A DNA stretch of 64,000 bases from RYN-230 sp963814645 (GCA_963814645.1 CAWFDX010000015.1:310001-374000), one strand, 5' to 3'; positions 8,887-17,744 are shown, counted from the first letter of the stretch. The notes: generated by a model from the letters alone, not told the origin. Numbers and translations are program-made.

Positions 8887-9738
8887 GTGACGGCTCAGTT
8901 GCGGGACCAGCTCGGGCAGTGGGGGATCTGGCGGGGCGGTTACCAGCTCACCGGTGAGCTGGCGGCCAGCATTGAAGCCGACGGATTCGGTGCGCTGTGG
9001 GTCGGCGGCTCACCAGACGAGGATCTGGTCCTCATCGAGGAGCTGCTCGACGCCACCAGCACGCTGACCGTCGGGACCAGCATCGTGAACATGTGGAAGT
9101 CAGATGCGCACGAGGTGGCCCGCTCGTTCGCCCGGGTGCAGCAGCGCCACCCAGGGCGCTTCGTGCTCGGCGTCGGGGCCGGGCACCCGGAGGCGACCCA
9201 GCAGTACCAGCGGCCGTACCAGACCCTGGCCAGTTACGTCGACACGCTGCTGGACGACGGCGTGCCGCGGGACGCGCTGGTGCTGGCCGCGCTGGGCCCG
9301 CGGGTGCTCCGGCTGGCCCGGGACCGCACCGCCGGGGCCATCCCCTATCTGGTGCCGCCGGAGCACACCCGGCTGGCCCGGGAGATCCTCGGCCCCGGGC
9401 CGCTGCTCGCCCCGGAGCAGAAGGCCGTGCTCGACACCGACCTGACCAGGGCCCGGGCGCTGGGCCGGGAGCGGGTCCGCCAGCCGTACCTGGGGCTGGT
9501 CAACTACACCAGCAACCTGCGCCGGTTCGGCTGGACCGACGCCGACCTGAGCGATGGCGGCAGCGACGCGCTGATCGACGCGCTGGTCGCACACGGCACC
9601 GCCGACCAGGTCGCAACGCAGCTGGCCCGGCACCTGGAAGCGGGAGCCGACCACGTCGTGGTGCAGGTGCTCACCGAGCCGGACGCCGATCCGCGGCCTG
9701 GCTACCAGGCACTGGCCCGGGCGCTGAAACTGAGCTGA
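8887..9738 (+). CDS. LLM-class F420-dependent oxidoreductase, TIGR03620-like
   Basis: About 283 residues. WGIWRGGYQLTGELAASIEADGFGALWVGGSP opens a luciferase-like TIM barrel, followed by TSTLTVGTSIVNMW and RHPGRFVLGVGAGHPEA, which are typical of actinobacterial LLM proteins using coenzyme F420. The GTG at 8887 is preferred over a GTG at 8872 because GGAAGGGG lies 5 bases upstream. It is divergent from the chimeric remnant, about 30 bases away. Substrate unknown. Confidence 0.88.
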   Translation: MTAQLRDQLGQWGIWRGGYQLTGELAASIEADGFGALWVGGSPDEDLVLIEELLDATSTLTVGTSIVNMWKSDAHEVARSFARVQQRHPGRFVLGVGAGHPEATQQYQRPYQTLASYVDTLLDDGVPRDALVLAALGPRVLRLARDRTAGAIPYLVPPEHTRLAREILGPGPLLAPEQKAVLDTDLTRARALGRERVRQPYLGLVNYTSNLRRFGWTDADLSDGGSDALIDALVAHGTADQVATQLARHLEAGADHVVVQVLTEPDADPRPGYQALARALKLS

Positions 9739-9762
9739 CGGCCGGGCGGCGGCGCGGGCGAG

Positions 9763-10746
9763 TCAGCGGGCGATGGCGTTCAGCAAACTCTGCCCGCTGG
9801 GCAGCACGGTCACCTCGGCCAGCTGCCAGTCAGCGGCGTCCAGGAGCTGGCCGTACTGGTCCCGGCTGCGCTCCTTGCCGCCGCTCATCACCATCATGTG
9901 CACGTCGAGCAGCTCGGGCATGACCGGGCCGGGCTCGTCGGCCAGCACCGTTTCCACGATTAGCAGGCGACTGCCCGCGCGGGCGGCGTCGCGGCAGACG
10001 GCCAGGATGCGCCGGGCGTCCGGGTCGTCCCAGTCGTGCAGCACGTGGCAGAGCACGTAGACGTCGCCGCCGGTGGGCACGCTGACCAGGAAGTCACCGC
10101 CGGTGAACTGGATGCGCTCGGCCGCGGGTGCGGCGGCGACCACCTCGGGCAGGTCGAGCACCACCCCCTGGGCCTGCGGCGCGTTGGCCAGCAGGGCGCG
10201 CAGCAGGGTGCCGTGCCCGCCGCCGACGTCCACGATGCGCTGGCCGTCCGCCACCGCCGCCACGGCCGCCACCTGCCCGGCGATCATCGCCGACACCCCG
10301 CTCATCGCCCCGGCGAACGCCGCGCCCTCGTCGGGGTGCGCGCGGTAGTAGTCCCAGACGGACTGGCCCAGCGCGGCCTCGGCGGCCGGCTCGCCGCGGA
10401 CCGCCTGGCTGAGGTACTCCATCGGCCGGAGCTGGCCGGGCGCGGACAGCATGAGCGCGAAGTCGCGCAGCGAGCCTGGGCCGCTGCGCAGGCACGCGCC
10501 GACCTCGGTCATTGAGATCATCCCGTCCGCGGTCCGCTGTACCAGCCCGAGCACGGTGGCCGCGCGCAGCAGCCGGTCCAGCCGGTCCGGCACCGCGCCG
10601 GCCGCGGCGGCCAGTTCGGCCACGCTGCACGGCTGGTCCGCCACGAGGTCGGCGATCCGCAGCCGGGCCAGCGCGCCGAGGATGTGGGTGTGCGCCGCGC
10701 CGTGCGCTAAGTCGAGCACCCGGGCGGCCGGCGGGGGACTACTCAT
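9763..10746 (-). CDS. SAM-dependent O-methyltransferase, acetylserotonin-type fold
   Basis: About 327 residues from ATG 10746 (a GTG three codons upstream is possible). The N-terminal dimerisation/winged-helix part (HTHILGALARLRIADLVADQ) is followed by VDVGGGHGTLLRALLANAP, the SAM-binding glycine loop, and LCHVLHDWDDPDARRILAVC, the catalytic HDW segment of class I O-methyltransferases such as DmpM or TcmN. Such enzymes methylate phenolic or polyketide hydroxyls. No biosynthetic gene cluster surrounds it, so the substrate is open. Confidence 0.87.
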   Translation of the reverse strand: MSSPPPAARVLDLAHGAAHTHILGALARLRIADLVADQPCSVAELAAAAGAVPDRLDRLLRAATVLGLVQRTADGMISMTEVGACLRSGPGSLRDFALMLSAPGQLRPMEYLSQAVRGEPAAEAALGQSVWDYYRAHPDEGAAFAGAMSGVSAMIAGQVAAVAAVADGQRIVDVGGGHGTLLRALLANAPQAQGVVLDLPEVVAAAPAAERIQFTGGDFLVSVPTGGDVYVLCHVLHDWDDPDARRILAVCRDAARAGSRLLIVETVLADEPGPVMPELLDVHMMVMSGGKERSRDQYGQLLDAADWQLAEVTVLPSGQSLLNAIAR

Positions 10747-10924
10747 GGCGTGCACGGTAGCCGCTCAGGCCGGCTAAGTCAGCCGCCGCTGCCGATAACC
10801 CGGCGTACTTCTGCACCACCGCGCCGACCCGGGGCAGGGCGGCCGTGATGTGCTTGCCGGCGTTGCCGCGCACGCTCTTGGGTATGTCGTTCTCCTCGTT
10901 GCCCGGGTTGCCCAGTGGGACCAC
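10739..10924 (-). CDS. short hypothetical reading frame, doubtful
   Basis: A 61-codon frame starting with GTG and overlapping the methyltransferase start by 8 bases. The middle (SVRGNAGKHITAALPRVGAV) has fairly natural composition and little Arg/Pro shadow bias. I recognise no family, and no clear ribosome binding site precedes it. It may be the tail of a decayed gene. The flanking 10925-11069 shows nothing recognisable. Confidence 0.22.
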   Translation of the reverse strand: MVPLGNPGNEENDIPKSVRGNAGKHITAALPRVGAVVQKYAGLSAAAADLAGLSGYRARHE

Positions 10925-11069
10925 GCACGCCTAGTGCGGCGCCTTCCTCCGGTCACTGAGACGGCGGGCGCTGGGCCCCGGTTTACCGCGTTCCGCACGT
11001 AATTAGCCGCCTTGAGGATGTGCCGCCGGCGACGCGCGGTGGAGGCTGGTAGGCCGTGGAGGCGCACAG

Positions 11070-12065
11070 GTGAAGCCGGCCGCGACCGCGCTGCCGATCG
11101 AGGGTGAGCTGCCTTCGCTGGACGGCGCCACCGGGTGGCTCAACACGCCCCCGCTGACCACGGCCGGGCTGCGCGGGCACGTCGTCGTCGTCAACTTCTG
11201 CACCTATACCTGCATCAACTGGATCCGCTCGCTGCCCTACGTGCGCGCCTGGGCCGACAGGTATGCCGGGCAGGGCCTGGTGATGCTGGGCGTGCACACC
11301 CCGGAGTTCGCGTTCGAGCGCAGCGCCGGGAACGTCCGCCGGGCGGTGCGGGAGATGCGGATCGGGTACCCGGTGGCGGCGGACAACGACTACGCGATCT
11401 GGCACGCGTTCGGCAACCTGTACTGGCCCGCGCTGTACTTCGCCGACGCGCAGGGCCGGATCCGGCACCACCAGTTCGGCGAGGGCGACTACGAAGAGTC
11501 GGAGCTGATCATCCAGCAGTTGCTGGCCAGCGCGGCCGGGGCCGGGGTTGGCGACCGGCCGGTCCGCAGCGTGGTGTCGGTGGACGCCCAGGGCGTGGAA
11601 GCACCCGCCGACTGGGCCGCCCTGGAGTCGCCGGAGAACTACGCGGGCTATGAGCGGACCGAGAACTTCGCCTCGCCCGGCGGCATCGTGCCGGGGGAGC
11701 GGCACGGCTACACCGCTCCCGTCCGGCTGCGGCTCAACAACTGGGCGCTGTCCGGCGACTGGACGGTGGACGGGCAGGCCGCCACGCTGAACGCGGCCAT
11801 CGGCCGGATCGCCTGCCAGTTCCACGCCCGCGACCTGCACCTGGTCATGGGCCCCGCCGCGGCCGCGGTCCGGTACCGGGTGCTGCTCGACGGGCAGCCG
11901 CCCGGCGCGGACCACGGGCTCGACGTGGACGGCCAGGGCACCGGCACGGTCACCGAGCAGCGGCTCTACCAGCTCATCCGGCAGCGCGGCCCGGTCGCCG
12001 AGCGCACCTTTGAGATCACGTTCCTCGATCCCGGGGTGCAGGCCTACTCGTTCACGTTCGGCTAG
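11070..12065 (+). CDS. thioredoxin-fold protein like the C-terminal half of DipZ
   Basis: 331 residues, GTG start preceded by GGAGG. Residues about 12-150 form a TlpA/AhpC-like thioredoxin fold: VVVNFCTYTCINW, GVHTPEFAFE, YWPALYFADAQGRI, FGEGDYEESE. Residues about 190-331 match the beta-sandwich at the end of actinobacterial DipZ (LRLNNWALSGDWTVDG, ending in VQAYSFTFG). DipZ's CcdA-like membrane domain is absent and there is no signal peptide, so it probably acts in the cytoplasm. The active site reads CTYTCINW, so the usual CxxC has become CX3C and the second Cys position is Trp. Confidence 0.85.
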   Translation: MKPAATALPIEGELPSLDGATGWLNTPPLTTAGLRGHVVVVNFCTYTCINWIRSLPYVRAWADRYAGQGLVMLGVHTPEFAFERSAGNVRRAVREMRIGYPVAADNDYAIWHAFGNLYWPALYFADAQGRIRHHQFGEGDYEESELIIQQLLASAAGAGVGDRPVRSVVSVDAQGVEAPADWAALESPENYAGYERTENFASPGGIVPGERHGYTAPVRLRLNNWALSGDWTVDGQAATLNAAIGRIACQFHARDLHLVMGPAAAAVRYRVLLDGQPPGADHGLDVDGQGTGTVTEQRLYQLIRQRGPVAERTFEITFLDPGVQAYSFTFG

Positions 12066-12093
12066 ACCAGCCGTTCTCTTGACGGCGGCGTGG

Positions 12094-13256
12094 TCAGAGG
12101 AAGGACTTCCGCAGCGTCGCGACCGAGATGTGCGGCCAGCCCAGGATCGGGGCGGCGGGCACGCCCAGGATGCCGAAGTTGAGGATCGTCATCTGCGCGT
12201 ACTGCAGCTGCATGAACGCTTCCCGGCCCGGGTGCCGGACCCGCTCGATCCAGAACGTCGCGTAGACCAGCGAGGTCTGCGCGTTGGGCCCGGCCGCCCC
12301 CGGCACCGGCGGTTCCTCGCCGAGCAGGAACTGGATGTTCTCGATGCCACCGGCGCCGTCCGTCACCGTGACCGGTTGCGAGGCGCCGGTCGGGTCGTTC
12401 AGCTGGGTCAGGAACGTGACCGACGGCTGGGTGGCGATGTTGAGCGCCACCCCCTCGAAGCTGTGCCCGTCCGCGGCCTGCTTGTCGATCACCGCCTGCA
12501 GCAGCCGGGCCGGGTCGTTCACCACGTCCTGCATCGGCACTCCGTTGATGCTGGTGGGCAGCGGCGGCTCGGCCGGGCTGGTGCCGAACGGGTCCGCGGG
12601 TTGGCCGCGGAGTCGGCGATGCCCAGGTTGTATTCGGGGAACGGCTTGGCCGGCGGATTCAGCGCCGGGGCGGTCAGCTCCTCCGAGGACCCGGCCGCAT
12701 TGATCTTCGGCGGGGCCGCGTTCGGCGGGATCGCGAACGGGGTGCTGTTGAACGACGGAAACACCGAGAACGCGTACTGCGCCGTCGGTGTGGTCAGCGT
12801 GGGCGGGCCGGTGAACGGGGTCGCCCCGCCCTGCGCCAGCACGGCGTTGCCGTGCGGAATGGTGGCCATCCGCGCCACGATCTGGCCGCCGGGCGGCGGC
12901 AGCTCCTGCGGGTAGGCGGTCTCCGGCTGGGTGACCCAGATGCCGGGCTCGATGTGCAGCGCGCCGCCGGTGGCCGCGTCGCTGATCTTCTGCAGATAGG
13001 TCAGGCCGAACAGTTCGATGTCGTCCTGGCCGAAACCCCGGTTCGGCACCGATGACCCGATCGGGTCGATGGTGAGCGTCTCATCGGTCTGGTTGAGCTG
13101 CAGGTACAGCGGTGCGTCGCCCTGAAAGTCCGGGCGCGCGATCAGGTTGAAGCCCTTGCCCCGCCAGGCCCCGCCCATGTCTTTGAGCAGGCCCAGATTC
13201 GCGCTGACGGTGGCGTTGTCTGGGGTGATACGAACGTCCGGGATTGCCCTGGCCAT
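12094..13256 (-). pseudogene. heme-binding-protein family gene, broken by a 1-base frameshift
   Basis: The ATG at 13256 follows GAGGAGG. The first frame (about 220 codons: GGAWRGKGFNLIARPD, QLNQTDETLTIDPIGSSVPN, LFGLTYLQKISDA, LHIEPGIWVTQP) runs to about 12595. The next frame continues it with DPFGTSPAEPPLPTSINGVP and then VTFLTQLNDP, ending in RKSFL. One missing base near 12592-12600, in GGGTCCGCGGG, explains the break; adding a C would restore about 388 residues. The family is annotated as heme-binding in other bacteria, from memory and without a known reaction. This is either real decay or a sequencing error. Confidence 0.72.
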
Positions 13257-13285
13257 CGGATGCCTCCTCGTCATGCTTCCCCGTG

Positions 13286-13317
13286 CGAAGAGCAGGCAGC
13301 TATGACCGTGCTCTTCG
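13286..13317. promoter_or_regulatory. perfect inverted repeat before the heme-binding family gene
   Basis: CGAAGAGCA (13286-13294) and TGCTCTTCG (13309-13317) are perfect 9-base arms around a 14-base loop. They lie 30 bases upstream of the minus-strand start at 13256 and 49 bases past the stop at 13366. The element could be an operator, a leader hairpin, or the terminator of the upstream minus-strand gene. The sequence does not decide between these. Confidence 0.4.
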
Positions 13318-13365
13318 TCAGGAACGGAGCACCGGCGACCGCGCCTGATACAGCCGGCGGTGGGC

Positions 13366-13953
13366 TCAGCTGGCCGGGCCCGGCCCAGCCGGATCGCGGC
13401 CGAGCAGGGCAAGCAGCCGGTCGCTGGGACCGAACGGCGGCGGCACGGCGACCGGGGTGGCGAACTGGCTGCCCCGGGTCGCGTCGGTGACCACCAGCGG
13501 GACGATGTCCAGCATGCTCCGGGCCAGGTCGGCCGGGATGGGCCGGCTGCGCCCCTGGCCACAGGCCGCGGCGACATCCCAGCCGTGCACGGCGATCTCG
13601 AGGGCGCCTACCGCGGTCATGACGGCGGCCGCGACGTGCCGGCTGGCGATGGCGATGTCGTACTGCCCGCTGGTTCCGGCGGCCGCGCGCAGCCGGGCGG
13701 CCCGGTCGCGGAAGATCCCGGCCAGGCTGCCCGCCGTGGCGGCGGCCGGCCCAGCTGTCCCGGCCCGGTCCAGGCTGACATAGCCGATGGCCAGGCCCTG
13801 GTGCAGCGCGGCCACCGAGTCGTTGGCGTGCCGCAGCAGCGCGGCCAGGTCCCACTCCCGGCATGGGGTCGGCTGGCCCAGCAGCTCGGGCGCGACGCAG
13901 TCCACGCTGCCCAGCGCGTAGTCGATCGCGCTCCCCAGCAGGCTGGCCGACAT
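13366..13953 (-). CDS. TIGR03086-family DinB-like / mycothiol maleylpyruvate isomerase N-domain protein
   Basis: 195 residues with the pattern of the actinobacterial TIGR03086 family. QPTPCREWDLAALLRHANDSVAALHQGL is the helix with the metal-binding His, and AVMTAVGALEIAVHGWDVAAACGQG carries the HxWD motif. Members are metal-binding four-helix bundles related to mycothiol-dependent isomerases; most have no defined reaction. GGGAGG precedes the ATG. It stands upstream of the heme-binding gene on the same strand. Confidence 0.85.
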   Translation of the reverse strand: MSASLLGSAIDYALGSVDCVAPELLGQPTPCREWDLAALLRHANDSVAALHQGLAIGYVSLDRAGTAGPAAATAGSLAGIFRDRAARLRAAAGTSGQYDIAIASRHVAAAVMTAVGALEIAVHGWDVAAACGQGRSRPIPADLARSMLDIVPLVVTDATRGSQFATPVAVPPPFGPSDRLLALLGRDPAGPGPAS

Positions 13954-13971
13954 CTCCGCTCCCTCCCGGCC

Positions 13972-14238
13972 CTATCTGGAGCGCACCTGGCGGATCGGGG
14001 CTGGCGTGCCGGGCGGCCCGCCCGGCACGGACCGGGCCGGCGCGGTGGTCGGCGGCAGGTCCCGGGGCAGCGGTATCCGGGGCAGCGGCTCCGGGTACCG
14101 CTTGAAGAACCACGGCAGCCGGTCCGGGTCGTTCGTCACCAGATCCTGCAGCACCCGGGGATCGCCCGGCGGCACATCCCAGGCCCGCCCCGGGTGATAG
14201 CTGGTGAGCCGGTGCAGCGTCTGTGTCGCGGTCTCCAC
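13972..14238 (-). pseudogene. truncated SagB/ThcOx-type nitroreductase, N-terminal fragment only
   Basis: The frame from the GTG at 14238 gives 88 residues. HRLTSYHPGRAWDVPPGDPRV, then NDPDRLPWFFKRYPEPLPRI and PLPRDLPPT, match the first 70 or so residues of SagB-type dehydrogenases, which normally run past 400 residues. The flavin-binding nitroreductase domain is absent, so this cannot be a working enzyme. It lies directly upstream of the TIGR03086 gene. Confidence 0.68.
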
Positions 14239-14278
14239 CCCACAACTCTCGCGCACCCGCGCTGCTAGCGTGCCGCCC

Positions 14279-14677
14279 ATGGGAATCCCGCTCAGCGAAG
14301 CCACGATCCGGCTGGTCGATGGGAAGAACTACGCGGTGCTGGCCACGGTGAATCCGGACGGCAGCCCGCAGACCTCGGTGGTCTGGATCGGCCGCGACGG
14401 CGGTGATCTGCTGTTCTCCACCGTGCAGGGCCGGGTCAAGCACCGGAACATGGTCCGCGACCCACGGGTCAGCGTCAGCGTGATCGACTCGGCGGACCCG
14501 GAGAACTACGTGGAGCTGCGCGGCCGGGTGACGCTCGGCCCGGACCCGGGCCGGGCGCTGGACACTCAGCTGTCCTGGAAGTACGACGGCCGGGATCCCG
14601 ATCCGGACCGGCCTGGTGCGGTGCGCGTGGTGGTGCGGATGGAGGTCGAGAAGGCCACCGGCTATGCCGCCCGCTGA
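14279..14677 (+). CDS. PPOX-class F420-dependent oxidoreductase
   Basis: 132 residues of split-barrel flavin-reductase fold: YAVLATVNPDGSPQTSVVWIG, then LFSTVQGRVKHRNMVRDPRV and YVELRGRVTL. This is the pattern of the Rv1155-like PPOX proteins of actinobacteria, which bind F420. The ATG at 14279 is divergent from the SagB remnant. Substrate not known. Confidence 0.9.
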   Translation: MGIPLSEATIRLVDGKNYAVLATVNPDGSPQTSVVWIGRDGGDLLFSTVQGRVKHRNMVRDPRVSVSVIDSADPENYVELRGRVTLGPDPGRALDTQLSWKYDGRDPDPDRPGAVRVVVRMEVEKATGYAAR

Positions 14678-14785
14678 TCCCGTCCCGGTCCGGTATGAGA
14701 CCGGTACCAGGCGCGCGGTGCGTTTCATGCCAGAGCTCAGCCCGCGGGCCGGCGCGGCCGCGGGCGGCCACGCCTAGCGTCAGCT

Positions 14786-15385
14786 GTGTTCCGGCAGAAC
14801 GCGCTGAACGAGGTGATCGGGATGCTTGTCTCGCTGACGACACTGGCCTGGCTGGTACTTGAAATCGGCATGCTGATCCGCGACCGGGTCCGCGGCGCCG
14901 GCGGCATGGCCCAGGACCGGGGCACCCTGGTGCTGAATTTCCTGGTCATCATCTCCGCCGCGGTGGCGGCCAACCTCGCCTACCTGGCGCTGCGGCACGA
15001 CGCCGGCTGGCAGTTCGGCTCCCGCCCGGTGGCCGCGGCTGGGCTGCTGCTCATGTGGGTCGGCCTGGCCGTCCGGATCTGGGCCATCCGGGTGCTGGGC
15101 AGCTCGTTCCGGATGACCGTCGAGGTCGACCCCGGCCAGCAGGTCGTGGACCGCGGCCCGTACCGCTGGCTCCGGCACCCGTCGTACACCGGCGTCCTGC
15201 TCATCACCACCGGCCTGGGACTGAGCTACGGGAACTGGCTCTCGCTGGCCCTGCTGGTACTGCTGCCCGCCGCGGTCACCATGCGCCGGATCCACGTCGA
15301 GGAAGCCGTGCTGACCAGTGTGCTGGGCCAGCCCTACGCCGACTACCGGCTGCGCACCAAGCGCCTGGTCCCCGGGCTGTGGTGA
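14786..15385 (+). CDS. isoprenylcysteine carboxyl methyltransferase-like membrane protein
   Basis: 199 residues from GTG; an ATG at 14822 with GAGGTGAT in front is an alternative start. There are about five membrane segments. RWLRHPSYTGVLLITTGLGL and the final YADYRLRTKRLVPGLW are the ICMT/PEMT signature, the SAM-binding end of integral membrane methyltransferases. The bacterial substrate is probably a lipid or small molecule. TAG near 15390 separates it from the convergent methyltransferase. Confidence 0.85.
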   Translation: MFRQNALNEVIGMLVSLTTLAWLVLEIGMLIRDRVRGAGGMAQDRGTLVLNFLVIISAAVAANLAYLALRHDAGWQFGSRPVAAAGLLLMWVGLAVRIWAIRVLGSSFRMTVEVDPGQQVVDRGPYRWLRHPSYTGVLLITTGLGLSYGNWLSLALLVLLPAAVTMRRIHVEEAVLTSVLGQPYADYRLRTKRLVPGLW

Positions 15386-15397
15386 CCTAGGCGCCGG

Positions 15398-16141
15398 CTA
15401 GCCGGCCAGCAGCTTGAGCCGGTAGACGATGAAGACCGGAACGCCGGCGAAGCCGGCCAGGTCGGCTGGGTAGCGATCGAGCGCTTGCTGGGACGGCTGC
15501 GGCTCGGCGATCCGGTCGATGACGAATCCCGCGTCGGCGAAGGCGTCGGCCACGGCCGACAGCGGCCGTTTCCAGAACCGCTGGGATACCTCGACGTCGG
15601 CCTTGCGCCAGGTGGCGCCCACCAGTTCGGTGTCGAAGTAGCCGCCTTGCTGGCCGGGCAGCGGCGGGCCGAAGGGGTGATCAAGCGAGATGACCGCCCA
15701 CCCGCCGGGCCGCAGCGCCGCCGCGAACGACCGGAGCGGGACGCTCCAGTCGCGGACGTAATGCAGCGCGAGCGAGCTGGTGATGCCGTCGAGCGAGCGC
15801 GGCTCGAGGGGCAGCGGCTCGGCCAGGTCCGCGACGAGGAACCGGCCCCGGCCCGCGCAGCGGCGCCTCGCCTCGTCGATCATCCCGGGGCTCAGGTCGG
15901 CCCCGATCACCTGGGCGCCCTGATCGAGCAGCCACTGAGCCTGTGCCCCGGAGCCACAGCCGGCGTCGAGCACGACCGCGCCGGCCAGGTTCGCGGGCAC
16001 CAGGGACCGCAACGCGGGCCGCTCCAGCAAGCCGTTGAACGGCCCCTCGTCGGTGGTGGCCGCCCAGACCGCGGCGAGCCGGTCATAGGCATCGCGGGTC
16101 TGGCGGTTGTGCTCGTCCTGGGAAGGGGTTGGCGCGGTCAC
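15398..16141 (-). CDS. class I SAM-dependent methyltransferase
   Basis: 247 residues, GTG start. VVLDAGCGSGAQAQWLLDQGAQVIGADLS is motif I and the acidic loop that binds SAM; DLAEPLPLEPRSLDGITSSLALHYVRDW is motif II. UbiE/Methyltransf_11 type. Substrate unknown. It converges on the ICMT-like gene. Confidence 0.88.
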   Translation of the reverse strand: MTAPTPSQDEHNRQTRDAYDRLAAVWAATTDEGPFNGLLERPALRSLVPANLAGAVVLDAGCGSGAQAQWLLDQGAQVIGADLSPGMIDEARRRCAGRGRFLVADLAEPLPLEPRSLDGITSSLALHYVRDWSVPLRSFAAALRPGGWAVISLDHPFGPPLPGQQGGYFDTELVGATWRKADVEVSQRFWKRPLSAVADAFADAGFVIDRIAEPQPSQQALDRYPADLAGFAGVPVFIVYRLKLLAG

Positions 16142-16160
16142 TGTTTGACCTTATTCGCCG

Positions 16161-16349
16161 CAGGTAACCGGTGAGCTGCCCGCAGGTACCGACCCCGCGG
16201 CCGTGCTCAGGGCCCTGATCGCGCCGATCTACTTCCGGCTGACGGTCACCGCCGAGCCAGTGGACCAGGCCGCCGCGAATGAGTCGGCACAGATCGCGCT
16301 GGCCGCCGCACGCGCCGGGGTGTTCGTGGCCCGCCGGGCGGCTACCTGA
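16161..16349 (+). pseudogene. C-terminal fragment of a TetR-family regulator
   Basis: An open frame ending at TGA 16349 reads GELPAGTDPAAVLRALIAP, then IYFRLTVTAEPVDQ and a closing AARAGVFVARR. This is the usual end of the TetR ligand-binding domain. No DNA-binding helix-turn-helix precedes it; the frame is blocked by a stop at 16146, next to the divergent methyltransferase start. Only about 60 of about 200 residues remain. Confidence 0.65.
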
Positions 16350-16361
16350 TCCGCGCCGTAG

Positions 16362-17744
16362 CTAGCTGCGGGCCAGCAGCGGGACGAGCGCCTGCGCGTT
16401 GGGGCTGCCCCAGCCGGTCACCGGGTCCCAGCCGGGACCGGCGTGGTAGGTGTTGCTGACCGGGCCGAGCGTCAGGTTGTCACCGGTCGTGACGTCGTGG
16501 AAGACCTTGTGGTAGCTGGAACCGCGGGCGATGCGGTAGATGGCCGGGTTCACCAGGCCGAGATCGTGGTGGGCGTCCTGGTCGGCCAGTGCGACGAGCC
16601 CGGCCCACAGCGCGGTGGCGGCGCTGGTGCCCGGGGCTGTGTTGACCGATGTCTGGTTGCCGCTGGCCATGATGATCGGGAGACCGCCCTGCTGATTGGC
16701 GTCACCGGCCACGTCGGGCACCCCCCTCATCTTGCCGATCCCGGGCACGCCGTCCTGGTAGGCGGGCCGGGCGAACAGGTGGCTGAAGCCGCCGCCCGAT
16801 GCGCCGGGGGTCACCGAGAAGCTGCCGGTGGCGCCGTTCCAGGTGGTCTCGCTGAGGTACGCGCCGGTGCTGGAGTTGGCGGTGAGCGTGGTCCCGCCGA
16901 CGGCCAGCGCGAGCGGGTCGGAGGCCGGGAGGCTGACTTCCTTGACCGGGTTGCCGCCGTAGGACTCGCTGACCGCGCCGTTGTCACCGGAGCTGGCCGT
17001 CACCGTGACGTGATGCGCGGCCGCCCCGCGCAGGATGGCATGCAACTGGGCCACCTGAGCCTGGCTGAAGAAGTGCTCGCCCAGACTCCAGCCGATCGAA
17101 GCCACATCGGTGTGCGACAGAGCGAGCTGCAGTCCGTCAATCAGGTCCGTAGTCGCGTTCGTGGCGCTGTCCAGGATGTTGGCGGGCAGCGGGACCAGCC
17201 GGATGGTGGCGGCCGGGGCGACCGTGTGCACGACCTCGGCGTCCTGGACCGCCTCGGCGGTGGCCTGCCAGGGCGAGGCCGCCCCGGCCAGCATGGTCAC
17301 GACCTGCATCCGCGCGGCGGGCAGCCGGAACATCCGGTCGAATGCTGCCAGATCGGTGCGGATGTCGGTGGTAAACGGCTGCGCTCCAGCGGGCGGGGTG
17401 CCCGAAGCGGTGGGGACGGCCGTCGCGGTGGGTGCCCCGGCGCCCCCCTGGTTGGGGAGTCCCGGCGGTTCAAGGACGGTCACTGTTTCGCCACGGCCGT
17501 CGATTCCGCTGTCCAGCAACGGCTGGATGCCATACGCGACCCGGAACTGGTGCGGGTCATAGCAGGACGCGGCCGGCGGGAGCCAGCAGCCGCTGACCGC
17601 GCTGGACTGCGCGGAGTGGGCCGTCAACTTGGCGGCCGGGTGGCCTGAGCTTCCGGTGCATCCGGCCACCAGGGCCCCGCTCAGCAGTGCGGCGGCGGGC
17701 AGCAGCGCCCGCCGGGAGCGGATCAAGCCGTTGTCTTGGCTCAC
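16362..17744 (-). CDS. S53 (sedolisin) family acid protease, secreted lipoprotein
   Basis: 460 residues. The signal ends in the lipobox LVAGC (Cys29), so the protein should be exported and lipid-anchored. EAVQD supplies the catalytic Glu/Asp pair (ExxxD) on the helix with VVHTVAPAATI, and GTSAATALWAG carries the nucleophile Ser374. DGVPGIGKMRGVPDVAGDA and the closing WDPVTGWGSPNAQAL (calcium site) are typical of kumamolisin-like enzymes. It is short for a full pro-enzyme, so the pro-domain is reduced. Confidence 0.9.
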   Translation of the reverse strand: MSQDNGLIRSRRALLPAAALLSGALVAGCTGSSGHPAAKLTAHSAQSSAVSGCWLPPAASCYDPHQFRVAYGIQPLLDSGIDGRGETVTVLEPPGLPNQGGAGAPTATAVPTASGTPPAGAQPFTTDIRTDLAAFDRMFRLPAARMQVVTMLAGAASPWQATAEAVQDAEVVHTVAPAATIRLVPLPANILDSATNATTDLIDGLQLALSHTDVASIGWSLGEHFFSQAQVAQLHAILRGAAAHHVTVTASSGDNGAVSESYGGNPVKEVSLPASDPLALAVGGTTLTANSSTGAYLSETTWNGATGSFSVTPGASGGGFSHLFARPAYQDGVPGIGKMRGVPDVAGDANQQGGLPIIMASGNQTSVNTAPGTSAATALWAGLVALADQDAHHDLGLVNPAIYRIARGSSYHKVFHDVTTGDNLTLGPVSNTYHAGPGWDPVTGWGSPNAQALVPLLARS

